64,000 bases of DNA from Magnetominusculus dajiuhuensis. GTDB lineage: Bacteria > Nitrospirota > Thermodesulfovibrionia > Thermodesulfovibrionales > Magnetobacteriaceae. Shown here one piece after another: positions 1 to 8,363 of this stretch (position 1 is its first letter; each line of letters starts with the position of its first letter). Under the pieces are notes generated by a model. That model did no database searches. It was not told where the DNA came from and saw only the letters and a program-made list of their open reading frames with translations. The stretch covers positions 1 to 64,000 of the forward strand of contig NZ_JBJUSG010000001.1 in the NCBI RefSeq assembly GCF_046044395.1. Reading direction: 5' to 3'. The position numbers and the translations under genes were made by a program.

Positions 1-96
1 ATTATACTATACATACTACCAGTATCGTTCTTGCCTTCACCGAGAATCGCTGGTTGGCCATAGACAAACTCGTATGCTTAGGAGTAGAATACCATC

Positions 97-624
97 ATGG
101 AGACACTTACAATCGAACGAGACTTAGACTTAACGGAGATAATCAATGGGGAGGAAGTCGTGTCACCAATCCCTTTTACGAAACACCAACGAATCATCAG
201 TAATCTTTTCAGAATAATAGACCGTCACGTTGAGGCAAATAAGCTGGGGAAAGTATATTTAGCCCCACTTGACGTAATCTTCGAGGAAGGGGTCAACCGG
301 CTTCAGCCCGACATACTATTTATACGTAAAGAGAACGCAGCCATAGAGCAGGATTGGATACGCGGCGTACCAGATATAGTCTGTGAGGTTGTCTCGGCGT
401 GGAGTTACAAAAAGGACATGGTAGTGAAGAGGGCTATCTACGAAAAGTACAAAGTGCCTGAGTATTGGATAATTGTATCAGAGCTGCTGGCAATTGAGGT
501 CTTAACAATCGAGGGCGATAGATACAGGACTTTCTCCATAGGAGATATAGAGGGCGACGGCTTAGTTACATCTAAGGTCATCGAGGGGCTTCAAGTCAAT
601 ATCAAAGACGTGTTCGAGGTCTAA
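97..624 (+). CDS. Uma2-family (DUF820) putative endonuclease
   Basis: A 175-residue protein with the arrangement of the Uma2/DUF820 family, which has the PD-(D/E)XK nuclease fold. The conserved pieces visible are a PDILF strand near residue 70, then GVPDIVCEVVS with the catalytic-type Asp and Glu, followed by Lys-rich KKDMVVKRAIYEKY and VPEYWIV. These proteins are abundant in cyanobacteria and other bacteria; their substrates are mostly unknown. An AGGAG ribosome site lies about 11 bases before the ATG. The gene stands alone, followed by 474 bases without a gene. Family assignment is firm; nuclease activity is inferred from the fold only. Confidence 0.85.
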   Translation: METLTIERDLDLTEIINGEEVVSPIPFTKHQRIISNLFRIIDRHVEANKLGKVYLAPLDVIFEEGVNRLQPDILFIRKENAAIEQDWIRGVPDIVCEVVSAWSYKKDMVVKRAIYEKYKVPEYWIIVSELLAIEVLTIEGDRYRTFSIGDIEGDGLVTSKVIEGLQVNIKDVFEV

Positions 625-1098
625 TCTCCTGGCTCTATCATCAGTTGTCTAATGACTTTTAGGGACACTTCTAACTCAGATCGGAGTTATTGTAGCAGCG
701 CTTCTGCTCTAAGAGCTGTTTGGAAGGTAAAGGCATTGCATCTCACTGTCCCCATCTGCTTAACATGCGGTTATATAAATTAAATGAATTGCCTATGCGG
801 TTAACTCAGGTAGAGGGTTCTCTGGATTCCTGCCTTCGCAGGAATGACAGACAGGACAGGGCAAGTGACAGACAAGACGGGGCATATGACAGACAGGACA
901 GGGCAGGTGACAGACAGGACAGGGCAGGGCAGGTGACAGACAGGACAGGGCAGGGCAGGTGACAGACAAGACGGGGCAAATGACAGACAAGGCAGGGCAG
1001 AGGACAGACAACATAGGGCAGGTGAACACATAAATGTGTCATTCCTGCGAAAGCAGGAATCCAGTTTTTGATTAACGGAGCTAACGGCATAGACAATT
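625..1098. other. Gene-free interval with compound repeat
   Basis: This 474-base stretch holds no credible gene. Its right half is the palindrome-bracketed minisatellite described separately; the left part (625-820) shows nothing recognisable. Several overlapping open frames cross the minisatellite on both strands, but they exist only because the repeat lacks stop codons. Confidence 0.8.
822..1064. repeat. Minisatellite bracketed by 27-bp inverted palindromic repeats
   Basis: Positions 822-848 and 1038-1064 are inverted copies of one 27-base palindromic unit (CTGGATTCCTGC...GCAGGAATGAC) with a single mismatch. Between them, about 849-1020 is a degenerate tandem array with a unit of about 21 bases built on GACAGACAGGACAGGGCAGG, partly expanded by extra GGGCA steps. 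The same 27-base unit occurs once more at 47724-47750. Palindromes of this kind are common dispersed REP-like elements in bacterial genomes; the array between them looks like secondary slippage expansion. Confidence 0.85.
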
Positions 1099-2682
1099 AT
1101 GACTAATCCCCGCACAACAAACTCCACGCGGATTTCTTACGGCACTATGCTGATTGGCGCGCTGTCGCTTATAAGCCTGCTGCGGATATTGTATATCCTT
1201 TCCGGCCAGTTGGATTTAAGCCCCGACGAGGCGCTTTACTGGGACTGCACGAGAAGGCCGGAGTTGAGTTATTACACAAAAGGCCCGCTTATTGTATATC
1301 TCATACTGCTTTCGACACATGTGTTTGGGGTGAATGTGTTTGGGGTGCGTATTTTGGCGGTGGTTTTCTCTGCCATGTCAAGCGTATATCTCTATAAACT
1401 CTGTATTCACCTCTTTGACGATACAAAAGAAGGGCAATTTACCGGACTTACCGCCGCGCTGCTGCTTCAGGTAATACCGCTTTACGCCGCGTATGGGGTT
1501 ATCTTTACGATTGATTCCCCGTTTGTATTTCTCTGGATAGTGTCGCTGTATACCTTTTGGAAAATCGTCGGCAACGGCGACAAAGAGGCCGGATATGGTT
1601 TGTGGATACTGCTTGGGATTTTGACCGGCGTTGGGTTTATGGCAAAGTATATTATGGCGTTTTTTTACATATGCGCCTTTTTGTTTCTTCTTTTTACCGA
1701 AAACCGGCGGCTCTTAAAGACTCCTAAACCGTATGTCTCCTTTGTTGCAGGCATATTGGCCCTCAGTCCTGTTATAATCTGGAACGCGGCACACGGTTGG
1801 GTTACGCTCAGGCACACTGCGGGACATGCCCATGTGGCCGACGGGTTACAGATATTGCCGATGAGTCTGCTTGAGTTCATAGGTTCGCAGATAGGTATCG
1901 TTACCCCCGTAGTTTTATTTCTTATTATAGCCGCCCTTTTTAAACTCAGGGCAACTAAAAGGGGCGATTTCCTGTTTTGGTTTTCCATCCCCGTGCTTTT
2001 ATTTTTCACCGTGAAGAGCGTTCAGGGAAAGGTTCAGGCAAATTGGCCGATGACGGGCTATATTACGGGGCTTGCCGCCGCCGCGTGGGTGTTTTTCAGG
2101 AGAGACGCGTTTAAGGCCATGTCCATTCACGCCAAAAGGACGATAGTAATAGGGACGGCCGCCGCCTTAGTTGTAACGATAATCGGGCATTTCTCCGTAG
2201 TGTTACACTTAAACCCTGACAATGACCCCGCCTCAAGGCTCAGGGGCTGGCGGGAATTTGGGACCGCGATAACCACCATCTACGGCGAATTACAACAGGA
2301 GGGCAAGGCATATCCCTACGGCACAGAGGTATTACTCGTTTCTGACAAGTACCAGGTTACGGCGGAGATGGCCTTTTACACGAAGGGAAACCCGTGGGTT
2401 TACTGTATAAATCTTGGCCGGAGGGTAAACGAATATGACATGTGGCCGGGGATTAACGAAGCGGCCATAAAACTGAGAAAGGCCGCCCCACAACGGCGCA
2501 TAGACGCGATATTTGCAACCGACGGCAACCAGCCGACTCATCCCTTTGTGGCATTCGCGTTTGACCGTTGCGAGGCAACACCTCTGACAGTAAATGAAAA
2601 TGGACAAATCCTAAGGGAATACTCTATATTTAAGTGTTATAATTTCAAAGGTATGATAGAAGCAAAACCAAGTGCCTACTGA
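1099..2682 (+). CDS. GT39-type (ArnT-like) membrane glycosyltransferase
   Basis: A 527-residue polytopic membrane protein of the PMT/ArnT superfamily (GT-C fold). The signature is near the N-terminus: LSPDEALYWDCTRRPELSYYTKGPLIVYL, with the catalytic-type acidic pair (D-E) in the first periplasmic loop and the YYTKGP motif typical of bacterial GT39. About ten hydrophobic segments follow, then a soluble C-terminal region of about 150 residues. These enzymes move a sugar from a polyprenyl-phosphate donor onto lipid A or another surface acceptor on the periplasmic side. It ends 15 bases before ugd, so the two are probably co-transcribed, which fits surface glycan synthesis. The actual sugar and acceptor cannot be told from sequence. 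Confidence 0.85.
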   Translation: MTNPRTTNSTRISYGTMLIGALSLISLLRILYILSGQLDLSPDEALYWDCTRRPELSYYTKGPLIVYLILLSTHVFGVNVFGVRILAVVFSAMSSVYLYKLCIHLFDDTKEGQFTGLTAALLLQVIPLYAAYGVIFTIDSPFVFLWIVSLYTFWKIVGNGDKEAGYGLWILLGILTGVGFMAKYIMAFFYICAFLFLLFTENRRLLKTPKPYVSFVAGILALSPVIIWNAAHGWVTLRHTAGHAHVADGLQILPMSLLEFIGSQIGIVTPVVLFLIIAALFKLRATKRGDFLFWFSIPVLLFFTVKSVQGKVQANWPMTGYITGLAAAAWVFFRRDAFKAMSIHAKRTIVIGTAAALVVTIIGHFSVVLHLNPDNDPASRLRGWREFGTAITTIYGELQQEGKAYPYGTEVLLVSDKYQVTAEMAFYTKGNPWVYCINLGRRVNEYDMWPGINEAAIKLRKAAPQRRIDAIFATDGNQPTHPFVAFAFDRCEATPLTVNENGQILREYSIFKCYNFKGMIEAKPSAY

Positions 2683-2697
2683 TTAGGAGGTTGTTAG

Positions 2698-3999
2698 ATG
2701 GACATATGCGTAATAGGAACGGGCTATGTAGGGCTGGTAACCGGGGCGTGTTTCGCCGAGTTTGGCGTGATGGTAACGTGTGTTGATAAAGACGCGGGGA
2801 AGATTGATGCCCTGAAAAGTGGGGAAATACCGTTTTACGAACCCGGCCTTAAGGACCTCGTGGCCAGTGGTATGCGTGAGGAACGGTTAGTTTTCACTTC
2901 AGAACTTGCAGCCGCAGTGAGGAAATCACTCGTAATATTCATAGCCGTGGGCACACCGCCCAGGGAAGACGGAAGCGCCGATATGAGTTATGTGGAGGCC
3001 GTAGCCGTAGAGGTTGCCAAATATATTGACTCATACAAGGTTATAGTGACCAAGAGCACCGTGCCTGTGGGAACAGGCAAGTGGCTGAAGGAACTCATTT
3101 CAGGGGAAGTCAAAGGGGGAGTGGATTTTGATGTGGTGTCTAATCCGGAGTTCTTAAGAGAAGGCGCCGCTGTCAATGACTTTATGCGGCCCAACAGGGT
3201 TGTTGTCGGGTTGGAGGGCGACAGGGCGCTTTCTATAATGAAGGAGCTGTACAGGCCGCTTTATCTGTTAGAGACACCGTTTATTATAACGAATATTGAG
3301 ACGTCAGAGCTTATCAAATACGCGTCCAACGCGTTTTTAGCCACGAAGATTTCATTCATCAACGAAATAGCAAATCTCTGTGAACATGTCGGCGCGGATG
3401 TACACGATGTGGCGCGGGCGATGGGACTTGACGGCAGGATTGGAAAGAAGTTTCTCCACCCTGGACCGGGTTTTGGAGGCTCATGTTTCCCCAAGGACAC
3501 CCACGCCCTGCTTTCCCTTGCCACACGTGAAGGCGTTACGCTAAACGTAGTGAGTGGGACTATTAAGACGAACGACGCCCAGAGAGAGCTTATGCTTGAA
3601 AAAATACTCCGGGCGGTAGGAGATATAAAGGGAAAAACAGCCGCATTTCTTGGCCTATCTTTTAAACCAAACACGGACGATATCAGGGAGGCACCGTCGC
3701 TGTTTTTAATTGGCGAGTTGCTGGAAAGGGGGGCGAAGATAAATGCCTTTGACCCGGTTGCGTCGGAAAATGCGGCGAAACTTTATCCAACCGTGAACTA
3801 CTGTTCAACAATAGACGACACCCTCAGAGGCGCGGATGTTGCTGTGATGATGACTGAGTGGAACCAGTTCAGAACTCTCGACTTTGAACGAATATATGCG
3901 ATTATGAAAAGGCCCCTGTTTTTTGATTTGCGAAACGTCTATGACCCTGTGAAAATGCGAGGCATAGGCTTTGAGTATTACTCAGTCGGGCGACTATAG
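2698..3999 (+). CDS. ugd: UDP-glucose 6-dehydrogenase
   Basis: Oxidises UDP-glucose to UDP-glucuronate with two NAD+, supplying precursors for capsule and LPS sugars. The 433-residue length is normal. The N-terminus MDICVIGTGYVGLVTGACFAEFG is the NAD-binding Rossmann motif; SNPEFLREGAA and the catalytic-cysteine loop GFGGSCFPKDT (about residue 260) are intact, and GLSFKPNTDDIREAP marks the C-terminal UDP-binding domain. AGGAGG precedes the ATG. It follows the ArnT-like gene closely, and UDP-glucuronate is the entry point to the 4-amino-arabinose branch that ArnT enzymes use, although the rest of that pathway is not in the window. Confidence 0.95.
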   Translation: MDICVIGTGYVGLVTGACFAEFGVMVTCVDKDAGKIDALKSGEIPFYEPGLKDLVASGMREERLVFTSELAAAVRKSLVIFIAVGTPPREDGSADMSYVEAVAVEVAKYIDSYKVIVTKSTVPVGTGKWLKELISGEVKGGVDFDVVSNPEFLREGAAVNDFMRPNRVVVGLEGDRALSIMKELYRPLYLLETPFIITNIETSELIKYASNAFLATKISFINEIANLCEHVGADVHDVARAMGLDGRIGKKFLHPGPGFGGSCFPKDTHALLSLATREGVTLNVVSGTIKTNDAQRELMLEKILRAVGDIKGKTAAFLGLSFKPNTDDIREAPSLFLIGELLERGAKINAFDPVASENAAKLYPTVNYCSTIDDTLRGADVAVMMTEWNQFRTLDFERIYAIMKRPLFFDLRNVYDPVKMRGIGFEYYSVGRL

Positions 4000-4143
4000 C
4001 CGGGAAAACCAGCCCCCATAAATATCATGCCGCGCGGTATTGAGCCGCTGCCGTTTTATTCAACAAGCCGCGTGCTCAGATAAGTTTACCGTGGCATACC
4101 CGCTCAGACCCAAAAGATAATTTCTCAGCTATGCGGTAAATAA

Positions 4144-4167
4144 CGCCGACAGCCGCCTCTGTCGGCG
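4144..4167. terminator. Hairpin between convergent ugd and tpx
   Basis: A 9-bp perfect stem (CGCCGACAG / CTGTCGGCG) with a six-base loop lies between the stops of ugd and tpx, which converge here. There is no T-run on either side, so it is not a classical intrinsic terminator; it may act as an RNA end-protecting structure or a weak bidirectional terminator. Confidence 0.45.
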
Positions 4168-4193
4168 CAGTAACGCCACGCACGCTAACACGA

Positions 4194-4697
4194 TTACTTT
4201 ACGGCGGCGAGGGCCTTTTCGTAGTCCGGGTGGTTTGTGACCTCCGGTACTATCTCTATGTATTTGATTGTGCCGGTTTTATCTATTATCACTATGGCGC
4301 GTGTCAGCAGGCGTAGTTCCTTTATCAGGAGGCCATAGGCCATTCCAAAGGCAGCATCTTTATAGTCTGAGAGGGTTTTGACCCTGTCAATTCCGGCGGC
4401 GGCGCAAAATCTGGCATTGGCAAACGGCAGGTCCATGCTGATATTTAACACCACGACATCAGTGCTTAATTTGGCCGCGGATTCGTTGAACTTCCTCAAC
4501 TGCATGTCGCAAACCGGCGTGTCCAGAGACGGCGTTACGCTGATTACTACCGTCTTATCCGGGAAATCCTTCAGGGAAACCGCGCCTAACCCGTTGTCTA
4601 AAACTGTGAACTCCGGTGCCTTGTCCCCAACCTTTACCTCAGTGCCAAGCAGCGTCAGGCCGCCGCCCTGAAATGCTATAACCCCTGTCCTTTCCAT
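4194..4697 (-). CDS. tpx: Thiol peroxidase (Tpx, atypical 2-Cys peroxiredoxin)
   Basis: Reduces hydrogen and alkyl peroxides using thioredoxin. The 167-residue length is right for Tpx. The peroxidatic cysteine sits in the family motif PSLDTPVCDMQ (about residue 63) and the resolving cysteine in ARFCAAAGI (about residue 97), about 34 residues apart as usual. The N-terminal block GGGLTLLGTEVKVGDKAPEFTV is also typical. AGGAGG lies a few bases before the ATG. A sigma-70 promoter upstream on the same strand gives it its own transcript. It is a general oxidative-stress gene in many anaerobes and microaerophiles. Confidence 0.95.
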   Translation of the reverse strand: MERTGVIAFQGGGLTLLGTEVKVGDKAPEFTVLDNGLGAVSLKDFPDKTVVISVTPSLDTPVCDMQLRKFNESAAKLSTDVVVLNISMDLPFANARFCAAAGIDRVKTLSDYKDAAFGMAYGLLIKELRLLTRAIVIIDKTGTIKYIEIVPEVTNHPDYEKALAAVK

Positions 4698-4753
4698 AGC
4701 AGACCTCCTCCGTAAATATTTTGTTTTGTGCCGGTGCAGAACCGACTATAAGA

Positions 4754-4782
4754 ATTTTACAATAAATCAAATCCTTTGTAAA
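4754..4782 (-). promoter_or_regulatory. Sigma-70 promoter of tpx
   Basis: Read on the minus strand: TTTACA (4782-4777), 17-base spacer, TAAAAT (4759-4754), about 57 bases before the tpx start. Each box has one or two mismatches to consensus. No OxyR or PerR site was recognised. Confidence 0.6.
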
Positions 4783-4885
4783 GCGCCCTGACTACTAAAC
4801 AGCCAACTCTCCGTCGCCCTGTGACAGATGATTACTTTTGTGGGTTGCACAATACTGTGTATTTATGATAACATGTGTATCAGTG

Positions 4886-5158
4886 ATGTTGAGGGTGCCA
4901 GAAAGGACATGTGTTTGCTGCAGGAAAAAGAACGCAAAAAGCGGGCTTTTGAGGATTGTAGTACCGGAAGACACCCCGATATTCGACAGGTTTAAGAAAA
5001 TGCAGGGCAGGGGATACTACCTGTGCCCCGATAAAAAATGTGTGGGTAATTTTATGGATGAGAAAAAAATAAATAAATTTTTAAAAAGAAAAATAACTGC
5101 GTTGCCGGCATGGAGGGAGTTATTGAAAACGGAGGTCGGGGCTTCATGCACACAATAA
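4886..5158 (+). CDS. rnpM: RnpM/YlxR-family RNA-binding protein (DUF448)
   Basis: Small basic RNA-binding protein encoded before infB in most bacteria; in Firmicutes it binds and modulates RNase P. The start is placed at ATG 4886 (90 residues) because the family begins with a RVPERTCVCCRKK block; a longer TTG-started frame from 4838 adds 16 residues absent from the family. RVPERTCxxCR and GRGYYLCPDKKCV contain the conserved cysteines. It overlaps infB by 13 bases, so translation is probably coupled. No clear Shine-Dalgarno sequence precedes the start. The usual upstream neighbour nusA is missing here; a divergent tpx takes its place. Confidence 0.85.
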   Translation: MLRVPERTCVCCRKKNAKSGLLRIVVPEDTPIFDRFKKMQGRGYYLCPDKKCVGNFMDEKKINKFLKRKITALPAWRELLKTEVGASCTQ

Positions 5159-7674
5159 GGATAAACGAAGTTGCTAAAGAACTAGACGTACCAAACAAAG
5201 TACTGCTTGATTTGATAACTAAGATGGGCATCGAAGGCAAAACTCACTCCTCGGGCATATCGCAGGAACTGGCAGACAGGCTTAAGGCCGCAGTTAAGGG
5301 AACAGGGACTATAGAACCCGTAAAACCGCGTACCCCGTATACGCCGCCACCGTCATCATCGGTGCCGCCTGCGAGGCCGCATACACCTTCACAGGCAAGG
5401 CCGCCGTACACACCGTCATCGCAACCATCACAGGCGAGGCCGCCATATACGCCATCGTCGGCAAGGCCCACGCCACCAAGACAGGACGCTCAACCGGCAA
5501 GGCAAGGCCCACACAACGACAAAAACGAAAAAAGGTTCACCCCTGCCGCCAAACAACAGGCATCCGGTCAAAAGAAGCCGACACCAGGGCCGCAGCGGCA
5601 CTCTACCCCGAAACCGGCTCATCTGGCTCAACCAGCCCATTCGGACAAAGACAAAGAAAAGCTCATACCAATCCCCGGCGTTGTGGTTGCGAAGACCGAG
5701 GAAGAGGATGAGATAACTATTCCCGATAGATTTAAAAAGAAAGTCGAGGTTGAAAAAGCGGAGAAGGCCAAACCAAAGGTCAGTATGCAGCGCGCCTTCC
5801 AGTCTATAAGAAAGGTCGAGCAGAAAAAGATATTCGACTCACGCTCAAACAAAAAGGGGATGCGCTCACGTTCGTCGTCGCGCTCAATGCCGCAAAAACA
5901 ACTAATCCCGGCCACAGTCCCCCGTAAGAAGGTAATGAAAATCCAGGAAGGCACTACGGTAAGTGAGTTTGCGAAGGCCATCGGGCAGAAGATATCAGAA
6001 GTCATAAAGAAATTCATGGAACTCGGCACGATGCCCACTATAAATCAGCCCATAGACATTGAGGCCGCCTCCATTGTCGCAGAGACCTTCGGCGTGAAGA
6101 TAGAGGTATCCGAGGTGGAGGATTTCGATGCGGCCGAGGTGCAGGAGGACTCCGAAGGGCTTGTTCACCGCCCCCCCGTTGTTACAATTATGGGGCACGT
6201 TGACCACGGCAAGACCTCGCTTCTTGACGCCATCAGAAAGACCAAGGTAACAGAGTCCGAGGCCGGAGGAATAACCCAGCACATCGGGGCATACAAGGTG
6301 ACGCTCAAAGGCAAGGAGATAGTGTTTCTGGATACGCCGGGGCACGAGGCATTCACCACGATGAGGGCGCGCGGGGCAAAAGTAACCGACATCGTCGTGC
6401 TCGTAGTAGCTGCCGACGATGGCGTAATGCCACAAACCATTGAGGCCATAGACCACGCAAGGGCCGCCGCGGTGCCCATAGTAGCGGCCGTAAATAAAAT
6501 AGATAAACCCAACGCCGACATAGACAGGGTAAAAAAAGAACTCGCCGAGCATGAGGTAATATCAGAGGCGTGGGGCGGCAAGAATATATTTGTCGAGGTA
6601 TCGGCAAAGAAGAAAATCGGCATAGAAGACCTGCTTGAGATGATTATCCTGCAGGCCGAGATGATGGAACTAAAGGCCAACCCCAAAAAACCGGCACGCG
6701 GGGTGATAATCGAATCAAGGCTGGACAAGGGGCGCGGGGCAATAGCAACCGTTCTAATCCAGTCGGGGACGCTTAAGGTCGGCGATGTGTTCGTAGCCGG
6801 AGTAAATTTTGGCCGCGTCAGGGCACTCATAGACGATGTCGGCGTTAAGACCATAGCAGCCACACCCTCAACCCCCGTTGAGGTCATAGGGTTTTCGGAC
6901 GTGCCAAACGCCGGTGAGATGTTCATGGTAGTGGACGACGAAAAAAAGGCGCGGCAGATAACGCTGTCCAGAAAACAAAAGGCACAGTCACTGACCGTGG
7001 CACACGCCAAAAAACTCAACCTCGACGAACTCTACGCCAGAATCAAAGAGCTTGAGATAAAGGAACTGAATATTATCATAAAGGCCGATGTGCAAGGCTC
7101 TGCCGAGGCCCTCAGGTCTTCTCTGGAGGGGATAAAGCACGAAGAGGTAAAGGTAAAGGTTATCCATACCTCCATGGGCGGCATCAACGAATCCGACGTA
7201 ATGCTGGCTTCGGCTTCAAACGCCATAATCATAGGGTTTAACGTCCGGGCAGACGCAAAGAGCATGAAACTTGCCGACAGAGAAGGCGTTGACATCAGGT
7301 TTTATAACGTCATATACGACGCCATTAACGAAGTCAAAAAGGCCCTTGAAGGCCTCCTTGAACCGACGCTGAAAGAAACCATTCTCGGCACAGCGGAGGT
7401 AAGACAGTTGTTTACTATCTCAAGAATAGGCACTATCTGCGGCTGTCAGGTAACCGAAGGGGTCATTCAGAGGGGAAGCGACGGCATCAGGGTAATCAGG
7501 GACAACATCGTCATTTACGAAGGGAAAATTGCCACGCTGAGGAGATTCAAAGACGACATAAAAGAGGCCCATAAGGGCTACGATTGCGGCATTCTCGTGG
7601 AGAATTTCAACGATGTGAAAGTCGGCGACATTCTGGAGAACTTTAAGATAGAGAAGGTTGCCGGTAAACTGTAA
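5146..7674 (+). CDS. infB: Translation initiation factor IF-2
   Basis: GTPase that brings initiator tRNA to the 30S subunit and promotes subunit joining. Start chosen at ATG 5146, giving MHTIRINEVAKELDVPNKVLLDL, because the IF2_N domain begins there and GGAGG sits 9 bases upstream; an in-frame ATG at 5110 is less likely. The first 200 residues hold a Pro/Ala-rich low-complexity linker with repeated ARPPYTPSS units. A second IF2_N-like segment follows, then the G domain: GHVDHGKT (G1), DTPGHE (G3), NKID (G4), SAK (G5). Domains II-IV run to the C-terminus. Length (842) is normal. It overlaps rnpM and heads the rbfA/truB operon. Confidence 0.97.
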   Translation: MHTIRINEVAKELDVPNKVLLDLITKMGIEGKTHSSGISQELADRLKAAVKGTGTIEPVKPRTPYTPPPSSSVPPARPHTPSQARPPYTPSSQPSQARPPYTPSSARPTPPRQDAQPARQGPHNDKNEKRFTPAAKQQASGQKKPTPGPQRHSTPKPAHLAQPAHSDKDKEKLIPIPGVVVAKTEEEDEITIPDRFKKKVEVEKAEKAKPKVSMQRAFQSIRKVEQKKIFDSRSNKKGMRSRSSSRSMPQKQLIPATVPRKKVMKIQEGTTVSEFAKAIGQKISEVIKKFMELGTMPTINQPIDIEAASIVAETFGVKIEVSEVEDFDAAEVQEDSEGLVHRPPVVTIMGHVDHGKTSLLDAIRKTKVTESEAGGITQHIGAYKVTLKGKEIVFLDTPGHEAFTTMRARGAKVTDIVVLVVAADDGVMPQTIEAIDHARAAAVPIVAAVNKIDKPNADIDRVKKELAEHEVISEAWGGKNIFVEVSAKKKIGIEDLLEMIILQAEMMELKANPKKPARGVIIESRLDKGRGAIATVLIQSGTLKVGDVFVAGVNFGRVRALIDDVGVKTIAATPSTPVEVIGFSDVPNAGEMFMVVDDEKKARQITLSRKQKAQSLTVAHAKKLNLDELYARIKELEIKELNIIIKADVQGSAEALRSSLEGIKHEEVKVKVIHTSMGGINESDVMLASASNAIIIGFNVRADAKSMKLADREGVDIRFYNVIYDAINEVKKALEGLLEPTLKETILGTAEVRQLFTISRIGTICGCQVTEGVIQRGSDGIRVIRDNIVIYEGKIATLRRFKDDIKEAHKGYDCGILVENFNDVKVGDILENFKIEKVAGKL
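5320..5480 (+). repeat. In-frame repeats coding for the IF-2 proline-rich linker
   Basis: Three or four imperfect direct repeats of about 36-45 bases encode (Q)ARPPYTPSS-type units in the disordered N-terminal linker of IF-2. This segment is likely to vary in copy number between strains. Confidence 0.6.
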
Positions 7675-7710
7675 ACTCAACCCCTGCGTTGCGGCTTATG
7701 ATGTCAGCTT

Positions 7711-7989
7711 ATGATAATAGGGATAATGCGAATCAGCCTATACATACCCGATGCAGGCTCGCTGAAGGCTAAGAGGTTTGTCATCAAATCGGTGAAGGAC
7801 AAGATAAAAAACAAGTTCAACGTCTCGCTGGCTGAGGAGGCAAACGACCTGTGGCAGCGCGTGGAGCTTTACGCCGCCTGTATATCCACTGACACTCAGC
7901 ATGTAAACAGTACGCTGGAAAACGTAAAAAATATGATAGAAAAAGACCCGCAGATAGAAATCCTCGGCTATTCGCTGGAGCTTTCCTGA
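7711..7989 (+). CDS. DUF503 (YlxP-like) small protein
   Basis: A 92-residue protein of the DUF503/YlxP family, found between infB and rbfA in many genomes. The typical start IIGIMRISLYIPDAGSLKAKRFVIKSVKDKIKNKFNVSLAE and the LxxV..mie motif at the C-terminus are present. Function is unproven; position in the infB-rbfA operon suggests a role tied to ribosome maturation. The stop overlaps the rbfA start by one base (TGATG), indicating translational coupling. Confidence 0.9.
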   Translation: MIIGIMRISLYIPDAGSLKAKRFVIKSVKDKIKNKFNVSLAEEANDLWQRVELYAACISTDTQHVNSTLENVKNMIEKDPQIEILGYSLELS

Positions 7990-8363
7990 TGCTGCCCTAT
8001 AAGCGTTCACAGCGTGTAGGCGATCTGCTGAGGCAGGAGATTTCGGAGATAGTCCTAAGCAGGATAAAAGACCCGCGGCTTGGATTTATCACGGTTACAG
8101 ATGTGGAGCTAAGCGACGACCTTAAGACGGCACACGTGTTTATCAGCGTCCTGAAAAAGGGTGAACTAAGCAAGACATTAAAGATACTGAACGCGGCGGC
8201 CGGATTTATCCGCCATGAGGCCGCAAAGAACGTCAAGCTGAGGCAGATTCCAAACATCGTATTCGCAGAAGATATATCTCTTGCCTACGGGATGAAAATA
8301 GACGGTCTGCTAAAAAATATAGAAAAAGATGAAAGAGAAAGGGTGAAAAATGAAACCTCCTGA
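7989..8363 (+). CDS. rbfA: Ribosome-binding factor A
   Basis: Assembly factor that binds immature 30S subunits and helps process the 16S rRNA 5' end. The 124 residues form a single KH-type domain: YKRSQRVGDLLRQEISEIVLSRIKDPRLGFITVTDVELSDDLKTAHVFISVL is a textbook RbfA N-terminus. It overlaps DUF503 by one base and the following DHH gene by 14 bases, so all three are probably translated as a coupled set. Confidence 0.95.
   Translation: MLPYKRSQRVGDLLRQEISEIVLSRIKDPRLGFITVTDVELSDDLKTAHVFISVLKKGELSKTLKILNAAAGFIRHEAAKNVKLRQIPNIVFAEDISLAYGMKIDGLLKNIEKDERERVKNETS

Noticed and set aside
846..1020. CRISPR-like array
   Set aside because: Units of about 21 bases are directly abutting with no unique spacers; no cas genes.
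720..1127. Several overlapping open frames on both strands across the minisatellite
   Set aside because: They are produced by a stop-free tandem repeat, have low-complexity Cys/Pro/Leu or Asp/Arg/Gln products, no ribosome sites and no family features.
6165..7019. 284-residue minus-strand open frame inside infB
   Set aside because: Composition and position show an antisense shadow of a highly conserved gene.
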